Assembly: GCA_951813065.1 (NCBI GenBank)
Contig: CATOTH010000001.1
Span: 558,001 to 622,000, forward strand
Length of the DNA: 64,000 nt
From: an uncultured Bryobacterales bacterium
GTDB taxonomy: Bacteria > Acidobacteriota > Terriglobia > Bryobacterales > UBA6623
Direction of reading: 5' to 3'
In this document: positions 1 to 8,325 of the stretch, in pieces
Layout: every line of letters starts with the position of its first letter
Numbering within the stretch: position 1 is the first letter of the stretch
Position numbers and translations under genes: made by a program
The notes under the pieces: generated by a model
Databases searched by the model: none
What the model was told of the DNA's origin: nothing
What the model saw: only the letters and a program-made list of their open reading frames with translations

Positions 1-2
1 CC

Positions 3-362
3 AACACCAACACCACGAACCGGCCGAACCTGCTCGGCGAACCGAATCTTCCTGCGGGTCAGCGGACGCTCGATCGCTGGTTCGACACGGACATGCTCGC
101 GCCCAACGACCAGTACCAGTTTGGCAACGCCGCACGGAACATCCTGTTCTCGCCGGACAGGAGGAACTGGGACTTCGCTGTGTACAAGCGCTTCTCGCTT
201 ACCGAGTCCATGGCAATGCAGCTCCGGTTCGAGGCATTCAACTTCACCAACACGCCCCAATTCGGTAATCCGAACGCCGAGGTCGGCAACCGAAACCTCG
301 GACGGATCACCGGCGCTGGCGGCCAGCGGAACATCCAGTTCGGCCTGAAGTTCATATTCTGA
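3..362 (+). CDS. TonB-dependent receptor, Oar-like, C-terminal end (5' partial)
   Basis: The reading frame is open from the window edge and stops at 360-362, so only about 119 C-terminal residues are present. The residues look like the last strands of an outer-membrane beta-barrel: 'YQFGNAARN', 'NWDFAVYKRF', 'LRFEAFNFTNTPQFGNP' and a final 'FGLKFIF' ending in an aromatic residue, as barrels recognised by the Bam machinery do. The 'F.NTPQFG.P' signature is typical of the large carboxypeptidase-regulatory-domain/TonB receptors (Oar type) that are abundant in Acidobacteriota. The likely role is outer-membrane uptake of a glycan or another large ligand. The plug and most of the barrel lie outside the window, so the ligand cannot be guessed. 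The next gene, 458 nt downstream, is an exported oxidoreductase on the same strand. Confidence 0.85.
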   Translation, partial: NTNTTNRPNLLGEPNLPAGQRTLDRWFDTDMLAPNDQYQFGNAARNILFSPDRRNWDFAVYKRFSLTESMAMQLRFEAFNFTNTPQFGNPNAEVGNRNLGRITGAGGQRNIQFGLKFIF

Positions 363-820
363 CGGGTCGGCCCCCGGGGACTCCGGCACCGACTCAGGAT
401 GCAGCGGGAAGAGAGCTTGGTGCCACGCCGCGGGGGCCCACGGATGCCCCCTCACGAGCCAGTCCGAAGCCGCGCCTAGCGCGGTTGCTCGCCGGGCGCG
501 TACGGCTTGGCACGGCTGGGGCAGTTGCCGGATCGGCCCTGGGGAAGCGGCAGCACTCTGCGCCCCGGTGCTCAGCAACGTTGAATCGGATGCCCGGATT
601 CGATCCAGACCCCTGACGCGCTTTCCAAGGTGTCAATAGGGTATAGTGCGATCGATCCAAGGAAGAGGCTAGCTTGACCAGGGTCGATCCGCAACGTGCA
701 ACCCACCGGCCTCCAGCCGAGAGCTTCGTTGGGATTCACCCGGACCCCCTGAGTCAAGCCCGAATTGCTGAGGCCGAACGGGTCGCCAGCAAGCAGGTCG
801 TTCAGGTATAGGAGGGACAC
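363..820. other. Intergenic region, no gene seen
   Basis: These 458 nt separate the receptor end from the oxidoreductase. A short GC-rich inverted repeat at 470-484 (six-base arms around CTA) could be part of a transcription stop, but no T-run follows. Short open frames here overlap each other and show no family signature. The last bases hold a GGAGG-type ribosome-binding site used by the gene at 821. Confidence 0.5.
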
Positions 821-1867
821 ATGACATCGATTACCCGCAGGCAAGCCATAGGCGCCACATTGACAGGGCTGTCCGTCGGGGCTGCCGCCCGCGCGCAAAG
901 CCAGCTCGGAGCAGCCATCATCGGGACGGCACACTCCCACGCGCTCGGCCACCTGGAGTCGATCCGGGAGTCCAACAACTATCACTTCGTGGCGGCGGCA
1001 GAGCCGGACCCGCAACTCCTCGACCGGGCGCGGTCAAGTCCGAGATGGCAGGGAGTTCGATGGACGTCCGTGGACGACATCCTCACGGACGACTCGATCG
1101 ATGTGGTGTGTGTCGAGACCGACCCGCTCGACGCCCTCTCCTACTCGCTCGCATGTGTCCGCGCAGGAAAGCACACGAAAATCGACAAGCCTCCAGGGGT
1201 GAACCTGGGTCTTCTGCAGCGGATTTACCGCGAGGCCCAAGACCGGGGCGTGGTTGTTCAGATCGGGTATGTCTATCGCTACAATCCGGCGTTCCGCTTG
1301 GCCCGCCGAGCGCTCGACGAGGGCTGGCTCGGACCGATTCGCTCGGTGGTCTGCCAGATGAACGACATGCAGTCGCCGGAAGGCCGGCGGCGTCTCGACC
1401 AGTACGCCGGCGGCCAAATGTATGAAATCTGCTGTCACATGATTGATGCCCTGATCTGGTTGATGGGCGAGCCTGCGCGCGTGAGTCCGGTGCTCCGCCG
1501 GACCAACCAAGGGCAAGATCAACTGGAGGACGATGTGCTCGCGACATTCGAGTTCGAACCAGCAGTTGCAACGGTGAAGAGCCACACGCGCGACGGCGAG
1601 CGCTACTTCTACATCTTTGGTGAACGCGGATCAATTCAAATCGATGACCCGGACCGGCCCGAAGTGCGGCTGACCCTGAGCGAATCACATGGGGACTTCG
1701 TCGCCGGGACGCGCGATGTCGCGGTGGGCCCGTCCCCACGGTACCTACCCGACTTTGATGACCTGGCAGGTGCGATTCGAGAGGGACGATGGGTCGAGTA
1801 TTTCACGCCGGAACACGACCTCGCCGTACAACGGGCGCTGCTGCAGTCCTGCGGAATGGGAGTGTAG
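821..1867 (+). CDS. Gfo/Idh/MocA family oxidoreductase, Tat-exported
   Basis: The 348-residue protein is a probable NAD(P)-dependent sugar or polyol oxidoreductase. The start is ATG 821, preceded by GGAGGGACAC. The N-terminus carries a twin-arginine signal (TRRQAIG, residues 5-11, then a small-residue hydrophobic stretch ending near AARAQ), so it probably acts outside the cytoplasm. The Rossmann start is at about residues 30-45, with GTAHSH where GxGxxG is usual. The family motif K-P is present in IDKPPG (121-126), and the substrate-site motif GGQMYEICCHMID is at 197-209 with its conserved His. Length is normal for the family. It lies between a TonB receptor and a large secreted glycan-type protein that converges on it, so carbohydrate use is the best guess. 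The substrate is not identifiable. Confidence 0.85.
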   Translation: MTSITRRQAIGATLTGLSVGAAARAQSQLGAAIIGTAHSHALGHLESIRESNNYHFVAAAEPDPQLLDRARSSPRWQGVRWTSVDDILTDDSIDVVCVETDPLDALSYSLACVRAGKHTKIDKPPGVNLGLLQRIYREAQDRGVVVQIGYVYRYNPAFRLARRALDEGWLGPIRSVVCQMNDMQSPEGRRRLDQYAGGQMYEICCHMIDALIWLMGEPARVSPVLRRTNQGQDQLEDDVLATFEFEPAVATVKSHTRDGERYFYIFGERGSIQIDDPDRPEVRLTLSESHGDFVAGTRDVAVGPSPRYLPDFDDLAGAIREGRWVEYFTPEHDLAVQRALLQSCGMGV

Positions 1868-1956
1868 GCAACTGGAGTCCGGGTCGGCACGTGCGACCAC
1901 AACTCAGTTCGTGATCTCCGTTAGGTTCTGCTCCCGGGGCTCCGCTGAGCAGCTCG

Positions 1957-4900
1957 TCACGGGTGTGCGTGTCTCTTCTTGCCGACCAGCGGAGTGTCGA
2001 GATCAGCCCGGGCTTCATTGTTGCGTTCGGAGATTTCCGGGATGGTGTTCGCAGCGTCAACGACGACCCTGAACCGCCCGCGAGGGGATTCCGGGATGAA
2101 GGGGAAACCAACGCGGACGGTGGCCGGAACCAGCGCGTCCGGAGCCTGAACTCGAGGGACAAGTTGTCTGCCGACGACCCGATCAGCTTCATAGAGGGCC
2201 ACTTCCAACGACCTTGCGGGCAACGCGCCGATGTTGTGCACGGTTACGTCGACACGGCGGTACTCGGGAATGAACTGAATGTCGCTCGGGGACACGGCCA
2301 GGTCGGATGCCAGCGAGCGATTCGACTCTCCGGATTCCCAACGGACCCGGACCACCGTGCCCTGTCTGGGCGGCAGTTCGACGGCGAAGCCCAGGCCGCG
2401 GTGAGCCAGTTGGCGAGACTGCCCGCGCGTGACCGATTCAAGATGGCCGTCGGCATTCCGGTCCGGCCCGGATTCGACTCTGTAGACCGGTCCGACATCC
2501 AAGAGCCAAGGCACGATCTCCACCGTCTCTGTTTCGTGGGAGAAGCTGTATAGCGCGACACGGAGGGACCGCGCATCGGCCGACAGCAGGGCCGCAGCGA
2601 AGTTCCGGCCGAGCCCAGCGTAGGTCACCAAGGGCCGGTTCCCGAGTGTGCCCAAACCAGTCAGTGCGCGCACCGCGTTACCGAGACCGGGAAAGTACAC
2701 CCTGTCTGTCGCGATCATCTCGGTCGTCACGTGCGGCCACCTGCGTCGGGCATACTCGTTTTCCTCGGCTGCCAGCTCTGCCGCCTCCGCAAGGGTCCGG
2801 ATAGGTGACCCTTCCGAGCCTCCCGCAGGAAACAGGACATGCTGCATTCGCTCCCAGGCCTCTGGCCAGGACGCGAGCTTCGCAGCCACCCAAGCCGCAC
2901 TCCCTTCGGGGAGGCCCTTCCAAAGGTCAGGATGCGGCGGACCGCGGCGGCTCAGGAGGGGCGACGCCCTCAAGGTCTCGGGAAGATGCCGGCGCACGAA
3001 TTCTGCCTCAAGCTCCATGGGCTCCAGATACTTGCGGTCTCCGCTGGCGCGAAAAGCCGTGAGCAGCAGGTCGACAATCGAGTCGTGATAGGAGCCGACC
3101 CCTCCCCAGTCGTAGTTGACCGTGCCACGCGGATGAACGGCTTGGAACCAGGAAGGCGAGTCAGCGCCTCCAATCGTGCCGTCGGCAAAGGAGATTTCCT
3201 GCGGAATCACTCCGCGAGGCTTGCCTCGGTCCGTAGACATGGATACAGCCAGCCACGTATCGGCCCACCTCACAAACAAACGCTCAATTGCCGGTAGCGA
3301 GTTGTACCGCAAGACACTCAGGGCGGGCAGAGCCGGGCGGTAATTGATGCGTGAATCATTGGCTCTGCTCCCACTCCCAACGCCAGATGCACCCAGAAAA
3401 TTCGAGCGCATCAGGAACCAACCTCGCACATTGACGTCCATCCACAAGTCCCGCATGAGCTTCGCCGTCTTGAGCGCTCGTTCGATATAGACGGGGTTGC
3501 CGAAGTCGGATTGGATCATTGCGGACAGCGTGTCGGCCGTCCATTCGCCAGAATGCTCCGTGTCCCCGACCTCGGCGAAGTACCCTCCCTCAGTGTCAAT
3601 GGACCCGCTGAACCACGCACCGTCCGCCAGTGCGCGGATTCCGTCCATCACGAGCGGGCTTGCATCGGGACTCGCTCCAACGAACGCGGCGAAGCTTCGC
3701 AGGATCTCGACATCGTCGCCCCACCCTCCTCCGAGCGAGCCGTCGCCCTGTTGTCGATTCTTCATCCACCATTCAGCCAGGTCGAGTTCGCGGTTGTAGG
3801 CTTCAAGAATTTCCCCCGCCCAGGCCGGTGCGCCCTCGCACCGGCTTCGGTAATCGGCGAATTGCCAGTCGGGAAACTCGTCCGACCACTTTTCGTGCAG
3901 GTACCAGTCGATGTAACGGCTACGCACCCCTCGAGACTCAAGCTCCTCGAAAATCTGCTTCCCGACATGCGAAGCGAATGCCCAGCGGTGGGGATCCACC
4001 ATCGAAAGTGCCCGGGCCGCGTAGATCTTGCCTTTTGGGTACAGCGGATCGCCAGGCTCGAACGAGTCGACCTCCCCGGTTATGAGCAACAGTTCGGTGT
4101 AGACGCGTTGGCGCTCACTGGCGTGATCGAAGCGGTGTATGGCCGTCGAGAGCCGACGAGCCTGCTCAAGATGTTCCCCGACTTGGGGGTCCGATGTAGG
4201 GCGCTGGCCCACTATCTCGAGCAACTCGATCGCATCCGGCAACAGACGACGCTCCTGCTCGTGGTCGGCCGCCCCAGCCAGCCAGAGAAGGCCGAGCGCC
4301 CGAGCGAAGTCGTCGTCCACCGATCGGAAGGCGGTTTCTGCCTCCGCGTATCGCCGGGCCTGGAAGAGTTCCGCACCCGACCGCAGATTGACGTCTGCAA
4401 GGTTCGCTCTCAAGAGTCCATCCGCCAGATCCAACGGCGGGCTCCGGTATCGGGAGACCTGGACCGCTGCCAGCGCGTTCTCGGTAAACGGGCAGCCAAT
4501 GTCCGCATAGACCCAGACACCCCCTCCCGGAGTGCCGCGTCGCGGGTCGGGTCGCCCCCACGCATCCAGTTCAGGGCTAGCGGGCTTGCGGTTCCGGGTG
4601 GGTATGCCCGCCAAGTAGCTGACCGGGGCCGGCCTATGGAACTCCCGGACAAATTCTTCGCGAAACCCCGAATCATCTCCACGGACCCGGATGCGCAAGA
4701 TTCCCCCACGAACCTCAACATTTCGACGGACGACGCGCGGGAAACCGTACAGGAAATCCGGGACGCCGCGAACAGCGAAGTGCCTGGCATGAACATCTGA
4801 CGCCACCGGCGTGCCATTGAACTCGACTTGCATGGAGCAGGCCGGCCGATCCAGACGGCCAAGGACTAGTCTGACCCGGTAGACGGCATCCGGAAGGTCG

Positions 4901-5289
4901 ACGCGAAGGACCAGGTCCTCAGTTGAAGCGACGCCGTCCCTCGTCAGATCGTTATGTTCCTTGTGGACCAGGAAGTCCCCCGGAACGAGCTGGCTACTTG
5001 GCCCGAGCCAAGCCGGATTACTGGGTGGCTGCGCCACATCGTATGCGTTCTGAACGGAACTCTCCCAGCCATAGCCCCGATCGGCGGAGTAGGCCTCTCC
5101 GGCACCAAGGTGCAGATACCCATCCGCGACTGTGGATCCGTCAGGCCCCAAGTCAAGACGCAGGACCGGATCGTCCGCACCGGTCACCACGACGGGCGTC
5201 CCGACACACTGTGCGAGCAGAACGAGAATCGTGGATCCCCACCGTACGTTCCATGCATCGTTGGGTCGCTTCGCAATCAAGGGTCGCAT
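1957..5289 (-). CDS. Large secreted multidomain protein: malectin-like / alpha-alpha toroid / CARDB
   Basis: This 1110-residue protein starts at ATG 5289 (GAGG eight bases upstream) with a Sec-type signal ending around residue 38. Residues about 40-215 resemble the carbohydrate-binding front of secreted rhamnogalacturonan-acting enzymes ('RLDLGPDGSTVADGY', 'YSADRGYGW'). Residues about 300-430 are helical and TPR-like. Residues about 490-830 look like an (alpha/alpha) toroid of the kind seen in glycoside hydrolases and polysaccharide lyases: repeated helices, with Trp-rich stretches such as 'NYDWGGVGSYHDS'. The last 120 residues match a CARDB adhesion domain ('VDVTVHNIGALPARSL', 'NTIPEISERNNEA'). 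No catalytic residue could be assigned. It is probably a cell-surface or secreted glycan-active or glycan-binding protein. It converges on the Gfo/Idh gene with an 89-nt gap. Confidence 0.7.
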   Translation of the reverse strand: MRPLIAKRPNDAWNVRWGSTILVLLAQCVGTPVVVTGADDPVLRLDLGPDGSTVADGYLHLGAGEAYSADRGYGWESSVQNAYDVAQPPSNPAWLGPSSQLVPGDFLVHKEHNDLTRDGVASTEDLVLRVDLPDAVYRVRLVLGRLDRPACSMQVEFNGTPVASDVHARHFAVRGVPDFLYGFPRVVRRNVEVRGGILRIRVRGDDSGFREEFVREFHRPAPVSYLAGIPTRNRKPASPELDAWGRPDPRRGTPGGGVWVYADIGCPFTENALAAVQVSRYRSPPLDLADGLLRANLADVNLRSGAELFQARRYAEAETAFRSVDDDFARALGLLWLAGAADHEQERRLLPDAIELLEIVGQRPTSDPQVGEHLEQARRLSTAIHRFDHASERQRVYTELLLITGEVDSFEPGDPLYPKGKIYAARALSMVDPHRWAFASHVGKQIFEELESRGVRSRYIDWYLHEKWSDEFPDWQFADYRSRCEGAPAWAGEILEAYNRELDLAEWWMKNRQQGDGSLGGGWGDDVEILRSFAAFVGASPDASPLVMDGIRALADGAWFSGSIDTEGGYFAEVGDTEHSGEWTADTLSAMIQSDFGNPVYIERALKTAKLMRDLWMDVNVRGWFLMRSNFLGASGVGSGSRANDSRINYRPALPALSVLRYNSLPAIERLFVRWADTWLAVSMSTDRGKPRGVIPQEISFADGTIGGADSPSWFQAVHPRGTVNYDWGGVGSYHDSIVDLLLTAFRASGDRKYLEPMELEAEFVRRHLPETLRASPLLSRRGPPHPDLWKGLPEGSAAWVAAKLASWPEAWERMQHVLFPAGGSEGSPIRTLAEAAELAAEENEYARRRWPHVTTEMIATDRVYFPGLGNAVRALTGLGTLGNRPLVTYAGLGRNFAAALLSADARSLRVALYSFSHETETVEIVPWLLDVGPVYRVESGPDRNADGHLESVTRGQSRQLAHRGLGFAVELPPRQGTVVRVRWESGESNRSLASDLAVSPSDIQFIPEYRRVDVTVHNIGALPARSLEVALYEADRVVGRQLVPRVQAPDALVPATVRVGFPFIPESPRGRFRVVVDAANTIPEISERNNEARADLDTPLVGKKRHAHP

Positions 5290-5669
5290 TTCACCACCTC
5301 AGTGAGGATCTCCCAATTTCGCGAGAATTGCAAGGTGAGGCTTTCCCTGGGGCAGCGAGCGAAAAGTCGGCAGTGCACTCCCTGGGTGTGCTCCTCTGAC
5401 ATGAGCCCGTCGATTCGACCGATGAACGGTAGTTCTCCCAGGATCTGCGGTGGGCGCCCGGACAGCAATTGGCTGGTTCGAGTGGGTTCTGCCGGTAGCC
5501 GCGTTGACTCACCAGCTGCGGCGTCCAGCCGGGCTGTCGTTGTCAGATTGTTGGCGAACGGCCCCGGGGCTCCCGTTGGTCGCCTGCAAGCCCCAACTCC
5601 ACTGCCAGCCCCTTGACTTCTCCGACCCCCTCGGCCATCATGGTGCCGCCCTTTAGGGAGTTGCCGTAC
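5290..5669. other. Intergenic region upstream of the 1110-residue gene
   Basis: The 380 nt hold the 5' leader of the minus-strand secreted protein and the downstream flank of a transposase remnant. I see no gene. Short frames such as the minus-strand one at 5291-5512 have no recognisable family signature. The missing C-terminal half of the adjacent IS4 transposase cannot be found here in any frame. Confidence 0.4.
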
Positions 5670-5860
5670 CTACCGCATCCCTACCCGTCCACTAATTCGT
5701 AGCCACCCCACCCCGGCGTGCGCCGACTGCTGCTGAAACAGCTCGTAGATGTCGCTCTCGCGGTCGCCCACCACCATCCGCGTCTGCAGATTCAGCCGTC
5801 CCAGCTGGCGGCCCTGCTCCAAGCCCCGCAGCCAGCGCCGACGCTCCAAGGGCTCGTAAC
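5670..5860 (-). pseudogene. IS4-family transposase remnant
   Basis: A minus-strand frame here encodes 'RRWLRGLEQGRQLGRLNLQ' followed by 'TRMVVGDRESDIYELFQQ' and a weaker 'GVGWLRI'. The DRE-type block (GDRESDIYEL) is the conserved catalytic-core segment of IS4/IS50-type DDE transposases, with the second-Asp region and its downstream context. Only about 60 residues can be matched, whereas full proteins are about 400-480 residues. The open frame continues upstream to 6254, but that part reads antisense through the MpaB gene start and is not transposase-like. No terminal inverted repeats were found. It is a dead fragment of an old insertion. Confidence 0.7.
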
Positions 5861-6097
5861 GGAACCGTCGCAGGCTCTGCTCAATGTGCCGGTACAGCGC
5901 ATCGCCGTCCGGGAATCCGACTTCTAGTTCGGCGCTGCAAGTCAAGAACCGCTCAACTTGTTCCGGGTTCGTCGTAGTGTGTACAATCAGGCCAGAGAGT
6001 GCATGGCTGGACTCGTGACAAGAGCGCTTCCAATGGCAGGCCCACTCTGGTGGATTCCCGACAAGCAGATAGCTTCTTGATGCTGGGATGATCGAAC

Positions 6098-7264
6098 ATG
6101 GCAACCACACCGTCAGCATACGTTGATGGATACTCAAGGGCACATGCCATCGACAGGCAAGCTGCGAAGGACTATATCCGGCACACCACAATTGGCGATC
6201 CGTTAATGGACGCGGCAGTGAAGGATCTCGCTTCGGTGCCGCGAAGTCACGCATCGCGGTTCATCGAGGCCGGAATGGACCAGGATGAGGAGATCCTTCG
6301 CGATGCGCCGCAGTCACTGCGCAACGTCTTTGATGAACCCGAGCCGCCCTGGCTCGACCACTCGGCCTTCGTTCCGGGCATCCGAGCCTTCCAGGCCAAT
6401 GTCGTCAAAGTCTTCGCTGCATTCGTTGCTGGCACGCTGATCGACGGCTTCTCGACGCTGATTAGCGAGTCCTTCGTGCAGACGGGGCGAATCTTCGATA
6501 ACGGCGTAAAGCGGCTCAGGCAGAACAACCGCCACCAGGTGGAGATTTTCTGGCCGGGAGGGCTCCAACGATACGGTGACGGGTGGAAGCTGTCTGTCCG
6601 GATCCGGTTCGTCCATGCACAGATCCGGCATCTGTTGAGCCAGTCCGCGGAATGGGATCATGAGGCCTACGGGACACCGATCAGTGCCGCGCACATGGGT
6701 TTTTCGCTGAGCTGTTTCTCCGCACGGACCCTGAAGCACTCATCGGCCCTGGGTGCCGTGTATTCCAAGGAGGAGCGGGAGAGTTTTTGCGCTGTTTGGC
6801 GATACGCCGGACATCTCATGGGCGTTCCCGACGCAATGCTCTACACAGACGAACGGGATGCGCTGAGGCTGTATGCCGTTGGGGCTGCCTGTGAGCCACC
6901 GCCCACCGAAAACGCGATTCTCATGGCGAATGCGCTGATCAATTCCGCGCCCTTGGTCGCGGGGATCACGAACAAGACCGAAAGGGCGACACTGGTCAAC
7001 GACACGATCTATCCAGTCTCCCGCTTTCTTATCGGCGATGACATGGCGGACAAGCTGAGGCTCCCGAAGAGTGGACCGCTCAAGAAACGTGGCGCGCTAC
7101 TCCGGTTCCGCCTGAACAACTCGCTCGGGCGTTTTCTGGAGCGGGTGACCGGAAGAGGCGGATCCTCTCTGACGACCGCTTTCGGTGCATCGCTGTACGA
7201 AAATGCGGGTCTGCGCTATGACATGCCCGACCATGCGCGCGCCGAAGAATCTTCAAGCTGGTGA
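6098..7264 (+). CDS. Oxygenase MpaB family protein (DUF2236)
   Basis: The protein has 388 residues, within the usual range. It belongs to the haem-type family that includes fungal MpaB and the bacterial latex-clearing proteins. Supporting motifs are the helix 'SVRIRFVHAQIRHLL' (166-180, with the R..H...R pattern around the haem) and 'VWRYAGHLMGVP' (233-244), plus an upstream hydrophobic helix near 98-130. There is no clear signal peptide. ATG 6098 was chosen because the N-terminus is short and a weak GGGA site precedes it. Family members oxidise hydrocarbons or polyprenyl chains, but the substrate here is unknown. Immediate neighbours are a transposase remnant upstream and a 1-kb gene-poor stretch downstream, so it is probably transcribed alone. 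Confidence 0.8.
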   Translation: MATTPSAYVDGYSRAHAIDRQAAKDYIRHTTIGDPLMDAAVKDLASVPRSHASRFIEAGMDQDEEILRDAPQSLRNVFDEPEPPWLDHSAFVPGIRAFQANVVKVFAAFVAGTLIDGFSTLISESFVQTGRIFDNGVKRLRQNNRHQVEIFWPGGLQRYGDGWKLSVRIRFVHAQIRHLLSQSAEWDHEAYGTPISAAHMGFSLSCFSARTLKHSSALGAVYSKEERESFCAVWRYAGHLMGVPDAMLYTDERDALRLYAVGAACEPPPTENAILMANALINSAPLVAGITNKTERATLVNDTIYPVSRFLIGDDMADKLRLPKSGPLKKRGALLRFRLNNSLGRFLERVTGRGGSSLTTAFGASLYENAGLRYDMPDHARAEESSSW

Positions 7265-8325
7265 CCCCTCTGGCTCAAAATGAGCACAGGTCGAGTCGCC
7301 CGAGGTGATCTCACCCACGGGCGCTCTCAGGCAGGGTCCAGAAGAGGCGCGCCTGCCGTAGCGCGAGGGAATCGCAGTTCGCCGACCGCTTTCGCGTGCC
7401 GCCTGCGCGGACTGCCGGTGCCTCAGTCTGACGCCTGGCCACGGTTCCTCCCCCCGCCTCGTCAAACCCGGCGTGCCGCGTTCCGGCACCTGATGTAGTT
7501 GGCGACATCAGATAGCAAAGAGTTTCAACGTCAAAGATCCTGAGGGCCTCCTCCTGGTTGCAAAACAGGATCGTCTCGGGAATGCCACAACATCAGTCTG
7601 GGTCCGGGCAGGCGATCATTCACTAGCGAGGTTTCTTCGGAAGCTCTTCCAAGCCAGCCAGACTGCCATGGGGCTCTCGCACTACTATTCATCGGTGTAC
7701 TTGGCACATCGCCATGTGCTGCAGCAGGGTAGCTGAGAACGCCGTGATTGAGTAGCCTACGTGAGCGGTACTCAGCGATGTGCCCATGACGCTTCGTCCC
7801 GTTCACCGGAGTGCTTTAGCAGACGCCTCACTCGTGCATGGATCAGGCGGATACGGACAGACAGTTTCCATCAGTCCCCGCTTCGCTGCAATCCTCCAGG
7901 GATGAAGATCTCCACTATGTGGCGATAGTCTTGCTTGAGTCGTCTGACCCCAGATTCGTGCAACCGCCCTGTGATAAGGAGAGACTTGGCAATGTTGGTT
8001 GAGAATCCCCCAATCAAGGTTTAGCTACGAACGCCGCCAGAACCTACTTGGAATTGCGGTGACACGTGGGAATTCCAGGAGTGAACGCCAAAAAATCGAT
8101 CCACGAAGGTACAGTCTCCAACCCTTCGAGAAAGTCTCGCCGCAATTGTGGCACCTGTCAATTCATCCTCATCTTGATCGATTGCGGCGGACGCGAATCG
8201 AGCGGCATCTGTCGGCTCAAAGTTCAAGCATCGCGAATTCGTCATGGGAAACCGCAGAACGGGAAGGCCTTTCAAAGTCCGCACTCACAATCGACACAGT
8301 GCCTCAGCCACTCATGGCCATGCGT
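7265..8325. other. Gene-poor stretch, no gene supported
   Basis: About 1.06 kb lies between the convergent MpaB gene and the RND pump gene. Open frames on both strands are short (under about 140 codons) and mutually overlapping, and none has a recognisable motif or a good ribosome-binding site. No tRNA-like fold, CRISPR-like spacing or insertion-sequence end was seen. It may be decayed coding DNA. Confidence 0.45.

Noticed and set aside
470..484. Rho-independent terminator after the TonB receptor
   Set aside because: The inverted repeat is short, lies more than 100 nt after the stop and has no T-run.
3511..4800. 429-codon plus-strand open frame
   Set aside because: It is antisense to the domain-rich 1110-residue secreted protein, has no family motif, and results from GC-rich third positions.
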